Shown piece after piece: positions 31,154 through 43,187 of a stretch of DNA of 64,000 nucleotides. Positions within the stretch are counted from its first letter, which is position 1. Every line of letters starts with the position of its first letter. Source of the stretch: Phaseolus vulgaris (taxonomy: Eukaryota > Streptophyta > Magnoliopsida > Fabales > Fabaceae); NCBI RefSeq assembly GCF_000499845.2, contig NC_023759.2:40157172-40221171 (forward strand). The letters run 5' to 3'. The notes beneath the pieces were generated by a model. The model saw nothing but the letters and a program-made list of their open reading frames with translations. It did no database searches and had not been told where the DNA came from. The translations under genes and the position numbers were made by a program.

Positions 31154-31875
31154 TTGGATCTTCTCCCTGAGACATACATGTTAGATTATGCTTCAATGCC
31201 TACTCCAATGACCCACTCCTCTCGTTTGACATCTTCTGAAGGCATTCTCCTTTCTGAGAAAGACTCTTCTACATATCACCGTTTGATTGGCAAACTTATT
31301 TATCTCACTAACACAAGACCAAACATTGCTTTTAGTGTAAACAACCTCAACCAATTTCTCTCATTTCCAACTAAAGCTCATCAACAAGTTGTTTTTCGTA
31401 TTCTCCACTATCTCAAAGGCAATCCAGGTTCTGGCATCTTCCTTCCCCGCAATAGCTCCATACACCTACGTGCCTACAATGGTTCAGACTGGGCTACCTG
31501 TCCTGACACCAGAAAATTTGGGAGAGTCTCTTATTTCGTGGAAATAAAAAAAAAACAGACTATCTCCGAGAGCTCGTCTGAGGCCGAGTACAGGGCACTT
31601 GCCACTACCACTTGTGAATTACAGTGGCTTACCTTCATTCTTCAAGATCTTGGAATTCCATACACTTAACCAGCCACGCTTTTTTGTGATAATCAATTCG
31701 CTATTCAAATAACTTCCAATCCAGTCTTTCATGAGCGTACCAAGCACATTGAAATCGACTGTCATATTGTCAGAGAAAAAGTCACTATTGGGCTTCTCAA
31801 ATTACTTCTAATTTCATCTTCACTACAAATTGCCGACATCTTCACAAAACCTCTTGCTCTAGCTCTTTTTACTTA
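31154..31875 (+). pseudogene. Copia RNase H
   Basis: YHRLIGKLIYLTNTRPNIAF, RILHYLKGNPGSGIF, SSSEAEYRALATTTCELQWL and LQDLGIPYT are seen up to a TAA at about 31669. After it the same frame continues [29 protein letters not shown] and ADIFTKPL to about 31850, so a single nonsense codon interrupts the domain. The catalytic acidic residues seem partly kept (SSEAEY, DNQ). Confidence 0.85.
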
Positions 31876-31923
31876 ACTTAAATCCAAGTTGGGAATGCAA
31901 AATATCTACTCCCAGCTTGAAGG

Positions 31924-32281
31924 GATAAAGTGGGTAGTTATTTGGTTTGGATTGTTATACGGGTTGTTAGTTTCTGTTTATTTCTTTGGCCCATGTCTTT
32001 GGCCACTCAAAAGTTTAAAGTCAATAATACTTTTTCTTTTCTTCCTTAATAGTTATCTTTCTTTCTACGCATCTTCACTCTTAGGATTCATCAAGTCCCT
32101 TTTCTATTATTTCTGTTTTCTTTTAGGGTGTTAGAATTGTAGTGCCCCCATTTAGTCCAAAGTGCAAGTTCTTTTGTCTTCTACACAATGCTTTTACACT
32201 ACTCTTTGGACTAAAGCTACAACACTTTCTACCATCTCCCCCAAGACGCATCTTCATTTCAGTTTTGTATTAATCGTGTTA
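31924..32281 (+). repeat. 3' LTR of the copia element
   Basis: Follows a purine run (CTTGAAGGG) and matches 27095-27451 throughout, ending TTAATCGTGTTA. Confidence 0.88.
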
Positions 32282-32642
32282 GAAAAAAAAATCAAATTGT
32301 AAACTCATTCTCATTTCATCTTCCATTCAAAATTCATGGTTCCATTCGCAATTCGCCTTCCATTCACTCTTCGCACACCAGAATCAAGAGAGTATTCGAT
32401 GACACTGTAAACTTAAATTTAAACGTTGTCACTTCCACCCTTTCACTCTTTCCCTATAATGACAAAAAACGCCTTTCACAATTTCTACCCTTTCAAATTT
32501 TAATTATTTTTTGTAATCACAGAAATACCCTCGACATGTCATGAATCTCAGCCACGTCAAATAATTTTTCTTTAATTTTACCCCGAAGGACTGAATTGTG
32601 ATGAAATCACACTCTCCACCACCGCGTCATCACAAACCCTAG

Positions 32643-35605
32643 ATGGATCTTCTGAAGCAAGAGCTTCTCAAGAAGCGCCAATCTCTGGCGCAAGACATCG
32701 GCGGCAAGAAATTCTTCAAGCGCTCCGAGATTCAACAAAAGGAAATCCAGAAACTCCGGGAGCAAGAGAAACGCGAATTGGAAGCCAAGTCGCAAAAACG
32801 CCAGACAACGTCCTCCGACGCTGCCACCGCCGCCCCCACCTCCTCGACCACTGCCTCCGCCTCATCTTCATCCGCCGCCGCCGCCGCCTGCACCTCCCTC
32901 ACCGACGAACAAAACATCGACAATCTCGTCCTCCCGAAACCCGAGGTCATCCGTCGCCTCCGTTTCCTGAAGCAGCCGGTCACGCTATTCGGGGAGGACG
33001 ACGATGCCAGGCGGGACCGCCTGAAGCACGTTCTCAAAGCTGGCGTGTTTGAGGTGGACAGCGACATGACCGAGGGGCAGACCAACGACTTCCTGCGCGA
33101 CATCGCTGAGCTCCGGAAGCGCCAGAAGACCGGGATCATTGGCGAAAGGAAGCGCCAGAAGTCCGACGACGGCGCCGCAGAGGACCGCGAGGGTGGAGGT
33201 GGCGACGATGATTTGAGCGAGGGAGGCTCTAGTGGCGCCGATGCCGATAAAGATTTGAAGCGTATGAAAGCGAATTTTGAAGATCTGTGCGACGAGGATA
33301 AGATTCTGGTGTTTTTTAAGAAACTCCTGAACGAGTGGAAGCAGGAGTTGCACGAAAAGCCTGAGTCGGAGAAGCGCACGGCTAAGGGGAAGTCCATGGT
33401 TGCTACGTTTAAGCAGTGTGCGCGGTACTTGAATCCGCTGTTCAAGTTTTGTAGGAAGAAGGTGAGTTTTCTTGATCTTGTTTTTTTTATATGCTTTCCT
33501 TTGGATTTTGTTGAATGGTTGTGCGTGCGTTTTGACAACCCTTGTGTAATTGATATTGGTTTTGTGATTGGATGATATTGTTAACTGTTAAATGTTTGGC
33601 AGAATAACTCTACCAAATAGAACATTCTGAAGTATAATGCAATTTCAATGAAGAGAGACGGGAAAGTAAGCTGTTGTCATCATGTCTTCAGTGAAGTACA
33701 TGCATGTCACCTAGGTGCAGGCGAGAGTGTGGTGGTATTTTATATTCTACTATGATTTTGGATTGGTAGGACTGGTAGGAGTGTAATGCCATTCTGAGAG
33801 TATGTGTGTGATTCTGCACAGTGGCAGTAGCGCTACAATGGAGTAGTGGCTCTAGGCTGCTATAGGATTCAAATAATGGCCCAAATAGCAGGTTGTTTTT
33901 GTGAGCTATGTTTTGGTTCTACCTTGGTATGGGTTTCAAAGCCCCAATTTTTCCTCTGAAACAAATTTAAGTTTTTATTTTGGGTGAAAATTCTGATTTC
34001 TCCGTATTTTCTATGGCCTCTTTAGCTCCAGAAACATAATAGGATTCGACACTCTTCTTCCTTGAGCGTTCCACACTTTTTCTTAAATTGGGTGCAGAGC
34101 ATAATTCATCCTTATAAGCACTAGTTAGGTCATATTTATAGTGAGGGAGCCTATAGAGGCTGCAATTAGGCTGGCTAGGAGTAACTACAATTAAGATCTC
34201 TCTGTATCAGTTGCCCCTGTTTGATCTGTTCTCTCACGTCTTACAGAGTAATCTTTTTCCTGCATTCCATTCTTTCTTTTAATTTAGACTTCCTACTTCG
34301 GACACTGCTAATTTTGAACTAATTTATTATGTTCTTTTTCTATCAATTTAATTTAATTTCACCGTATTCTTTCATTTTTTGGACATCATCATATTACTGT
34401 CCAGCAAAATAATTTTGGAGATTTCGTGATGAATATGGCTGCTTGTGGTGCTGAGCAGTGCCAATAAACAGAGTTCATTACTTCTGAGCATTGACCAATC
34501 CCTTTATCTATCAGTTATAAGCGTATTTATGGATTTTACTGTATGTCTTTGGTAGCTTATGTTTTGTAGTTTTGGTGCATGTTTCGAAGGGCATTGGGTG
34601 TGATAAAAGGACCCAATCCTGGCTTCAGAAGAGCTTTGTTAGAATATGAGTGCTTATTGGACCCCATATCTATCCCCAAGGGCTTGAGAGAGCAAAACGT
34701 GCATGAGAATAGAATATGGTGACTTCCGGCTCTATTCACGGATTCCCAATGGCCCACACAACAATTCTGTTTGTCGATTCCATTTTGGGGCTAACATGTT
34801 TTGGAAGCAATATTGTTTGCGATTTTGCATAGTGCAAGTCGATAAAGCACCCAGTACTGACTGGGCGAGTGTAAGATATAATTGGCTTTCACTTTCCAAT
34901 GTTTGTGTCCTTTCTAGAAGGATATAGATAGTAAGTGTCTCCTCCATTGGTTCTCCGTTGCTCTAGAGAATCAAAGGATTTACTGAGCATGGTTATAACC
35001 GTTGAATATTTAGCATATCTTTTGAAGGCTACGTTCCTTGTCTTACCAGTACATACTGTTTAAGTAATGGATATTGACTGAGCAGTAATCATAAAGTTTT
35101 ATTGTTGACAAGGCATGTGTCAATTTTGCATATTTTCTGAAGCATTTAACTAATGGAAATGTATGCGGTGTGTTCTATTTTCAGGTTCTTCCTGATGACA
35201 TTCGACAGGCACTGTTGGTGGTGGTTGAATGCTGTATGAAGCGAGATTATCTGGCTGCAATGGACCAGTATATCAAGCTTCAAGCTGGCCATCGGGAATG
35301 CACCCTGGCCTATTGGAGTCACTATGGTTGGTATTCATGAAAGATCTGCCCGTGAAAAGATCTACACTAACAGTGTTGCTCACATCATGAATGACGAAAC
35401 CACTCGCAAGTACTTGCAATCCGTGAAGAGGTAAATGACATTTTGCCAACGGCGTTATCCGACATTACCGTCTAAAGCAGTGGAGTTTAACAGTTTGGCA
35501 AATGGCAGTGATTTACAGTCACTTCTAGCAGAAGAGAGATTTAGTGGGGTTAACCAGACATCTGAGGAGAGGTTTAGGATAATGCCTGCTCCAAGAGACA
35601 GCTAG
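32643..35605 (+). pseudogene. PRP18: Pre-mRNA splicing factor PRP18 gene with broken second exon
   Basis: Exon 1 (32643-33461, 273 codons) is intact: the PRP18 N-terminus MDLLKQELLKKRQSLAQD, a Ser/Ala-rich linker, the PRP4-like motif VIRRLRFLKQPVTLFGEDDD (about residues 103-122), TEGQTNDFLRDI, and the start of the C-terminal Prp18 domain. Exon 2 starts at 35185 (TTTTCAG, then VLPDDIRQALL). At 35275-35288 AAGCTTC is followed by AAGCTGG, a 7-bp duplication that shifts the frame and gives a stop at 35338. The conserved [19 protein letters not shown] block then follows in the shifted frame, as does TAA in place of a Leu codon at 35432-35434, and the normal tail to TAG 35603. Prp18 acts in the second step of splicing with the U5 snRNP and Slu7. 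The broken product (324 aa) would lose the most conserved loop. Confidence 0.88.
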
Positions 35606-36483
35606 TTCATCCATCTTTGCTGAAACGACATCATCATATGATGTATACTATCTATGTCCAATTGCTACTATCCTTCCTACGATCGGTTTGTTATGGCGAA
35701 AACATGTAAATATTCCGATGTTGTTTTAAATCAGCGAGCATCGCGGTTGGGCTTCATCCTCTTGGTTTTTCGGGCTCTGCTGCCTGAATCTCGTTTGCTT
35801 TGTCTGAAAGATTAATTAATTTATTTCGATAGCTATTTTGTAAAAATAGAGACTAAATTATACAGAAGTATTGCATAGAATAATTAAAATGTATCTTAAT
35901 TATTTCTTTTCGAGCATCCGGTTTTTGAGTAACAAAAAAGAAAGACGGAGAAAATTTGTCGTTTTGTATAATATTTTAATACTAGTTTCTTTTTTTAAAC
36001 AGCTGTCAGAAAGCACAGAAGATTGTAGGTGTATTAAAAAACAAAATAATGCCACATTCAGTTTTATATAATCTGTAGCTGTCAGAGTTTGATTAGGAGG
36101 TGCGTAACGAAGAAATAATTTTGATTGGGCATGGGTAGTAAACAAATGGGAGTGAAGTGACGTGGATTATATGTCATGTCGAAGGAGAGGAGAGTAAATA
36201 ACAAAATAAAAAAACGTTGTCCGAGAAAGAACTAACAGAGGCGAGGAAAAGGTAATGTAATAAAAAAGAATTTAAAAATAATGGTTTTGAACAGATGGAG
36301 GGTTGTGAACCAATGGATGGTCCACGTGGCGCTAAGGCGACAGGCACCGGCACTGAAACGCATAGGATCTATCTGCGGTACATAGCCATAGGCACAGAAT
36401 CAGAGAGGGTGAGGGTCGTGTGAATGTGAACAAACCAAACCAAACCACTCACTCACTCACTCTCTCTCACTCTTGCCGTGGGT
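35606..36483. other. Intergenic region between PRP18 and the SKIP17-type gene
   Basis: Contains the PRP18 3' flank and the upstream region of the F-box gene, including the G-box at 36323 and a CT-rich leader (36446-36474). Short ORFs at 35871-36145 are not convincing. Confidence 0.5.
36323..36330 (+). promoter_or_regulatory. G-box (CACGTGGC) upstream of the F-box gene
   Basis: CACGTGGC about 155 bp upstream of the start codon is a G-box/ABRE-type bZIP and bHLH binding core. A CT-rich stretch (36446-36474), common in plant 5' leaders, lies between it and the ATG. Confidence 0.5.
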
Positions 36484-39400
36484 ATGGATTCCGTTGTCCT
36501 TCACAGTGTGAGTGCGTCATCAGCGTCATCGTCAATGGCGAAGCGTCCGTGTCCGTCGCAAAACCCTAGAGTGGAGAAGCTGAGCGATGTAGAGCGTCTT
36601 CTAGACGCGTTTCTTTCCCTCTCCGACCTCCCTTCTCTCTCCCTCGATCTCTCCTTCGAGAGGCTTCTACAATCGGCCCCCTCCGACTCCGATCTTATCG
36701 ATCGCGCCCTCAAAATGGGTTCTCTCCTCCTTGACGCCGCCAAGCACTCTTCTCGGAAACGCGCTTCCAACCACAATTCCCTTGCCTGGCCCCTCCCTCC
36801 CGACCTCACCATCAAGGTCACTTTCGCTTCCCTCCCCTTCTTCTGGAGTTCCTTTTCCTTTTCTTATTATTTCAGTATGAATGTTACTACCTTTCCTCTG
36901 TTTCCCTTTCTGTAGATTCTTGTTTTGCCTTTCGTGTCGGTATGCTTATTAATTAAGTAGATGGATGTGTAGTTAAAGAGGGCTGATTTTTGTTATTTTC
37001 CCCCCTTCTCATAGTGAAGTTTTTTCTTTATATTATGCATGTGTAGTTTGAGAGTGCAAATGATTTTGCTGAATATAATTGGATCCGAGTTTTCTCAGTA
37101 TCTGAATACGAGGATTATGCATAAAAAGTACATGCGGAGGAACATGCATCACGAGTTTATGGACTGCAGTTGCATTTTGCACAAACGATGGCTATACATG
37201 TTTCACCTGTTTTCATAGTATTTTTGAAGAAAGGCCAACATTTCAATTATTATTGGAAACTAATCATTGTTTTGTTGGAAAGACACCTTAATTCCGGTTA
37301 CCCCTAATTCATCATAGTTGTGGTCTGTTTGGGGGCTGTGAATTGCAGCATATTTGCGGATGTGTTAATCTTTCATCGAGAGAATGGCTTAAAAGAGAGC
37401 TTATAAATTTTGGTCAGTCCTCATTTTACGAGCCGATTTATAGTGTTGAGTCCTAAGACCAATTTCTAAGAGTTTTAAATGTGTCCATGAAGTAATTGGT
37501 AAGTTCTTCCGAGTACTAATTTTGACTCCCATACACAGGTGTTCTCAATGCTAGATACCCAGAGCCTGTGCTATGCATCAGCTACTTGTTCAATGTTTAG
37601 CAAATGTGCTAAAGATCCTCTGTGCTATGCAAATCTTGATTTGACAACACTTGTTCCGAAGGTTAACAATGCAGTAGTTGCCACGATGATTCAGCGAGCT
37701 GGAAAGGCACTAAGGTTTGAAATGTTCTTTCCGTGCTATATATAGTTTTTGCTCCGGAGGGAACTTCATTTTACTGCCAATTGGTGCTTTTGGTGAATGC
37801 TTTGTGACAGTCCAAAATGAATCATGTACTGGACTGATCATTTTTCCTTACTGTACTTCACCTTTGCTCATATTGGTAAAAGGGGAAAAAAGGAAAGGGG
37901 AGGGGGGGCTATTTAGTTGCATATTGATTATTTGTTCGGTTGGTCTGGCTCACCTGGTTAGGTGCTTACATTTCATTAATGACTCATCTTTTATCAGCTC
38001 CTTTTAGAATTTGTGCAACTAGTTTCATCATTTTAAGTGAATATTACCATGTAAACTTTGTTAGCTTTCAACCAAAAATATTAACTGTTCTCATTATTTT
38101 ACCTTGTGTTAATTTCTCGGTCCTGCATTACAATGTGATCTATCTTTTCTTTCGTTATTATATTCTCACATGTTATAATTCTGTTGATAAGGTCTCTTAA
38201 GCTTGGTGTTGTTCCTGGCGCTACTACTTCACTTGGATCTTGTCCACCATTTGTTTGTACCATCAGAAATGCTATTGTAGAAGTATCAAATTTTTCATGG
38301 AATGATAAGAGATCTCGACAGGGGAGGGAGTCATCCATTCTCACAAGATGCTGTTTAAGCCCTTTAAGCGGTGATGGTGGCACCCCAGGGTATTTTTTTT
38401 TTCATTGACTTATTAAATATTCAGTGTGTTTGGGTGATGTGTTTTAAATGGACTTCTATATTTTGTTTTTGTAGGGCTCTTTTAAGAAAGTTGCACTTGT
38501 ATAATATTGAGAGAATGGATAATGCATCCCTTGGTGCAGCATTGTCAGCATGCCCATCTCTCCTTGATTTGGAAATTGTTGGGCTGTAAGTCTATTTACT
38601 TCAACTCTTGTTCTTTCCCTTCTTTTTGTTAAGCATTTTCTCTCTGCTAGTGGATAATGCATATGAGAATGTCATTGGTTAAAATGTGTTAAACATTAAG
38701 AAAATGTATCTCTTTTTCTATGATCAGTGAACTTCCATACAATCTGGTGTGGTACTATTTTAAAATCCATCTGCGATCTGCCATATTCAGGCTGGGTATT
38801 CTGGTTGAATTCAACCAGGAGTAGAATGAAAAATGATTAGAAGACAGTGAGACATACTGTCAGTAGACCTTTGAAGTGATCTAGAGGTAGATAGTGATAC
38901 ACTATGAATAGTTCTAATGTCGGTCATGCTGTGTGAGCAAGTCATTTCCACATGAGCAGTGTGTCAAAAGTTCAAAAAAATTCTGAGGTTTTGTCTGCAT
39001 TTTCCAATTGTCTGTCAATACTTTGGGCAATGGCAGAGGACTATATGAGCCTGATAAAGCCTTGTTCAATCAAATGAGATGAAATACAGATCATGTGAAT
39101 ATGGCCCATTCAATTTTGGACTGATTTTCTCTTTGGCCGTGCAACATTATGGTCCATGCAAAGCTTGATGTTATCCTTGTAGCAGTGTAGTGCAACATTA
39201 ACTTGGTGTTAATTATGCTTAAACTCATCCAAAATTGAGTCTCTTGTAGCAGAGTCTGGAGAGCTGGTTTAGATGTCCATGTTCGAGGGAAATGTACTCC
39301 CTATAAAAAGCAAGGCTGGTTCCCTTCCATACAAGTCTTTAAAGGGCGTCATTTTTGTTGAACCCACAGTCATTCCATTTGAATGATTGGGGCCACTTCT

Positions 39401-42400
39401 TATACCTTGTGAAATACCTCAAAAATCCAAACCTCTGTTTACCTCCTTGTGCAGGCTAAGCAAGCATAGCTTTTATTGAGTTTAGTTTCAAATCGTTTGA
39501 ATAACTTTTAATAGAAAGGCCTCAGCAAGATTTGGTCCCTGTTTGATATAATGGAACTAGGGAACACTTGGTGCTTTACTATTTCAGATATAAAAATGTG
39601 GGCTGTCTTCATAGATGAGAAAGGATGACCTAAAGCCTAAACTGGGTATATTTGGGAAGTCTACACTCCATGCTAAGGTGTTATCCTTCCACTTTTTGGC
39701 CTTGGATTGATCATTGATGAAATCCATGGTGACTTCCCTCTACATTTGGGTCTGAATAAGCAATGGTTTGGTGCAGAAGACTGGCGGGGTACTGATTTTG
39801 ATTCTTATTTCTCTTGTGTATTTCACATTTGACTATAAACTGCTGGAATCTTTCTTCATTCATTCCAATTAAATCATCCCAGATATTCTCTTACATGTTT
39901 GATTTCTGAACAGACTTAACTGTCCTCTTAATCCTATGGCTGATTTGTGAATTCTGATAGCAGGCTAGGAGTTCTAGCAGAAGTCCTTGGAATAACTAAT
40001 CTGTCCTTTATAAAATAGCCTGCCATCTTCAAAGCATAACCTGGATGAGGTTTGGGGTCGTGCAATCAGTTCTCTTATGAACTGATGCAAACCGGAATTA
40101 GTCGGAACTTCTTCTTTACTTGCTCCCATTCAATTATGAAATGGTACTAGTAGAAGTCGTGTTCCATAAAAGTGCATCAGCTATCTGGTTGTCATTTCAT
40201 GATAATAGTGGATTTCAAAACTAAAAAACCTAAGGTTTTGGAGGACCATGTGTGTTGGTCTGGACACATTAATGTCTGTTAGAAATTTTAAAATCCTTCA
40301 GTATGTAAGGATGATGAAGATGAAGTGCCTGCTCCATGAGATAATATTACTACTTCTAGAATGCAATCACTTTTCATGTACTGAATCCAGTGAGCTTTTT
40401 TGTTATAATGCTTCTCTTGTACCTTGATGCATGCATCCATCTCCACAATTATGTCTGTTAGAGATCCCACATTGATTAGATATATGATCAAATCATAGCA
40501 TATAAGTGTGTATAAACCTCATCCTGCAAGCTAGTTGGTTTTGTAAGGTTGAGTTAGGTCTAAATCTACTTTCTAAGATGATATCATAGCCTATATTAGT
40601 AAGGTTTATTAGGCCTATTAGATCACTTGCTATCGGGACCACCCACAAATATCTAACTCCAAGACATTTCCAGTTCTTGGTGATATGGGGGGTCTACTAG
40701 AGATATGACCAAATTATAGGTATATAAGTGGTATAAATCTCACTTTTCAAGCCAATTTTCTAGTGTTGATTTATGCCTAAATCTACTTTTTAAGATTTTA
40801 TTTTAATGCCTTGTGCCTCGAGGCCAATCAAAATTTCACTTTTTTTTTTTCCAATAATTCTGTAAAGGAATTTACTATTCTCCCATAATTCCTCATCAAT
40901 TTTCTGTATTACTCCTAGAGTCCCAAAAATCACATGAACCTTTTGAAAGTCCTTAAACATGAAGATTATGAAACTCAAATTAATTTCTTATGATCTGGAA
41001 TATGCACTATTTTAAATTCCATCTGCCATAGTTAGGATGGGAATACTTTCTGCTGTAAGTTTGACTACAAACATGGTAGATTTTATTGTTTTAAACTCTG
41101 GTGTGAACATGTGATTAGCATTTAATGTGTATCTGTGTCTGTCTTCTTTTTTTCACTATTTCATTTAAAGTAGAAGATCATTTCTAAATAGTGTTTGTTG
41201 ATGGTCCTTTTCTTTCCTTCTTTTTTCCTGATATGCTAGCCATGTTGAGCTGAGACAAACACTAATGTCAGTAAGTGCAAACTGCCACTTGATAGAGCGT
41301 TTGTTTTTTGAGTCTTCTAAAACAGGTAACTCACTTTCTCAGCTAATGTTACCTTTTAGGGCTTTTAATATCTCTACTTATCTCTTTTTGATTTTCAGGT
41401 AGAGATGACAGCTTGAAAGCACAAACCTGTTTTGAGCTAGTAAACAATTGTCCTCATCTAACTTCTTTATCCCTTAGAGGGTTTAAACTACATGATTGCA
41501 AAGTTCGCGTATTGGTCAAGGTATGTTTTCATGAAAGTTGCAATTTTCAATGTACTATGTTTCAGATTCTTATTTTAGCATATTTTACACTTTGCAGTAT
41601 GCACCCACTTGCTCTTGTTACTCCAGTGAATTTTTTTATTCATTTTATTCATTAAAAGATTCAAGTTTAATTCTATCTTCTATATTCAGTTTCTGCATTT
41701 TACTTTAGTTGGAAATTGTAAACTTGACTCCTTTTTATATATTTTTTTATTGTCTGCACCTTTTACACCCAAAAACTGTCTTGTGCTCAAGTTAGAGGCA
41801 TTTGTGTGAACTTTTGCAGCCTGTAACGTATCTTTTATCATGGAGAGTTGAGATATGTGGATGTTTTATAATGTGTATGAGCTTAAATCTATTTATTTCA
41901 TTGTGATTATCAATTACTGGTGGGAAAATTTGATTTTCTGAATAATAATTTTGCAATATTATGCGCTACATATTGGTGGTTATTGTGATACCTACAGAGG
42001 ATTATATTAATATTCCATTTATGTGTGATTGGAAGCTACCATTTTGTTTTGGAGTTTGGACAATTAGATAGCATTATCCTAACTTTTCCTTTTCATCAAA
42101 GTAAAAGAAAAGCCGCATGTTCTCATAGTTATTAATTCTAAACTAAATGTGCAGGGATTTAGGAAACTGAAATATTGTGACTTTTCAACATCCTATTCAA
42201 TCACTGGTAACTTCTTAAGGTCAGTTGTTTCTAACAAGGCTTTGCAAGAGCCTTTACATTCTGTCCATCTAGTGGGATTGATTAAAAAATACTAAAACCT
42301 ATTTTTTCAGAAACCTTGGAAGCTGCAATGGGGGAAATTTACTTGAGGTCTTAATTTTAAGGGATTGCATGCATCTCAAAGAGGTAATGTCTCTAATACA

Positions 42401-43187
42401 TTTATACCTTTTTCTCTTTTCACTCAGTTACCTCTGAAACATTAATACTTCATGTGCAGATGGAAGTCGCGAGGCTGTTGACTGCAATTCTTGCTGGAGA
42501 TTTCAAATTTCTTGTACATCTTGTGGGTATATAGATATATTTTACCTTGCTATAAAATAAGTGATGTTTCAGCTTGACTCTCAATTTTGATTCTTGTTGT
42601 CACTTTTACCTTTAAACAGGACATATCAAATAGGGAAGGTTTAGCATCTGAGGCTGACTGGTATCACAGGTGCTACAACTCTAGGTAATGGTTATCACAT
42701 ATGATGAGTTTCTTGAATTACTTTGACTTTTTAAATGACTTATTTTTCTTCTCTATTTATTTACAAATTTGGGGTTGGATAGTATTATGCCTATAAAACA
42801 GGTTTTGGAAACGAGGCCTGATATGTGTCTGGTGGCTGAATATCCATCAGCAGAAGGAAGGTTAGAGTTTTCAGTTTGTGTATTTTTGGGTTCTGGTGCC
42901 CTTAATTTATTGCAGGTGGAGGGATTTTCTTATTTCATTCTATAATGGTCACCAATTGTGTTTCCTGATTGTCTCGCAGTTATATGGAGACATTTGATGC
43001 TGATATGAACAGTGAGATAAGTCTGCCCTCACAATTGAGTAGCCACACGTCAGATGGATCAGTTTTTATGAGTACATCTGAAAGCAGCTACAATAGTGAT
43101 CAAGGAAGTGGCAATGAGGATGGTCAAGATGCCAACTACGTGATATACGAGGAAAGCTCAGATGAGATTGACTTTTTGTCCCTCTAG
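36484..43187 (+). CDS. SKIP17: F-box/leucine-rich-repeat protein, SKIP17 type (12 exons, 525 aa)
   Basis: Exons: 36484-36816, 37539-37714, 38192-38389, 38475-38585, 41240-41325, 41399-41520, 42155-42219, 42311-42383, 42460-42522, 42620-42684, 42783-42860, 42980-43187. Together 1578 nt, phases consistent, all GT..AG. The start is MDSVVLHSVS. The F-box is PLPPDLTIKVFSMLDTQSL to DPLCYANLDLTT, about residues 102-148. Leucine-rich segments follow (LRKLHLYNIERMD, LTSLSLRGFKLHD, LLEVLILRDCMHLKE), then an acidic Ser-rich tail (SSDEIDFLSL). SKIP17-type proteins bind SKP1-like ASK proteins in SCF ubiquitin ligases; the targets are unknown to me. Intron 4 (2654 bp) carries a gypsy remnant and a TRIM. 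The structure looks intact. Confidence 0.9.
38990..40250 (-). pseudogene. Ty3/gypsy RNase H end and integrase remnant in SKIP17 intron 4
   Basis: Minus-strand reading gives, in order: DNQIADALLW (RNase H end, about 40160), CFEDGRLFYKGQ (before the integrase zinc finger, about 40030), EVTMDFINDQSKAKKW (integrase core start, about 39740), MTPFKDLYGREPALL (about 39340) and RDSILDEFKHN (about 39240). All lie in expected chromovirus-like order but in different frames with many stops. It is antisense to the host gene and inactive. Confidence 0.75.
40456..40796 (+). mobile_element. TRIM-type mini-retrotransposon in SKIP17 intron 4
   Basis: LTR-like block 40456-40578 (TGTTAGAGATCCCACATTGA ... GGTTGAGTTAGG ... 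TTTCTAAGA) is followed by a PBS-like TGATATCATAGCC and a short interior with GGCCTATTAGATCACTTGCT. A second LTR-like copy follows GATATGGGGGG at 40693-40796. It has the same design as 55290-55623, so both belong to one family. No target duplication was recognised and the second LTR is decayed. Confidence 0.7.

Larger units (their letters stand above)
27095..32281 (+). mobile_element. Full-length Ty1/copia retrotransposon, inactivated
   Basis: Two LTRs of about 357 bp flank a PBS (TGGTATCAGAGC at 27452), gag, zinc knuckle, protease, integrase, RT and RNase H in copia order. By eye the LTRs differ at a few dozen sites and several frames are broken, so the insertion is old. I see no clear target-site duplication at the ends. 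The 3' LTR ends about 360 bp before the PRP18 start codon, in the same orientation, so it may have replaced or altered that gene's upstream region. Confidence 0.92.
38741..41070. repeat. Short direct repeats bracketing the TE block of SKIP17 intron 4
   Basis: ATCTGG...ACTATTTTAAAATCCATCTG (38741-38818) and ATCTGG...ACTATTTTAAATTCCATCTG (40992-41065) are similar and in the same orientation. They flank the gypsy remnant and TRIM. They could be LTR remnants or a duplicated host segment. Confidence 0.4.

Noticed and set aside
32732..33538. Long minus-strand ORF of 268 codons
   Set aside because: Antisense shadow of PRP18 exon 1, caused by its biased codon use.
36501..36821. Minus-strand Arg/Ser-rich ORF
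   Set aside because: Antisense shadow of the first exon of the F-box gene.
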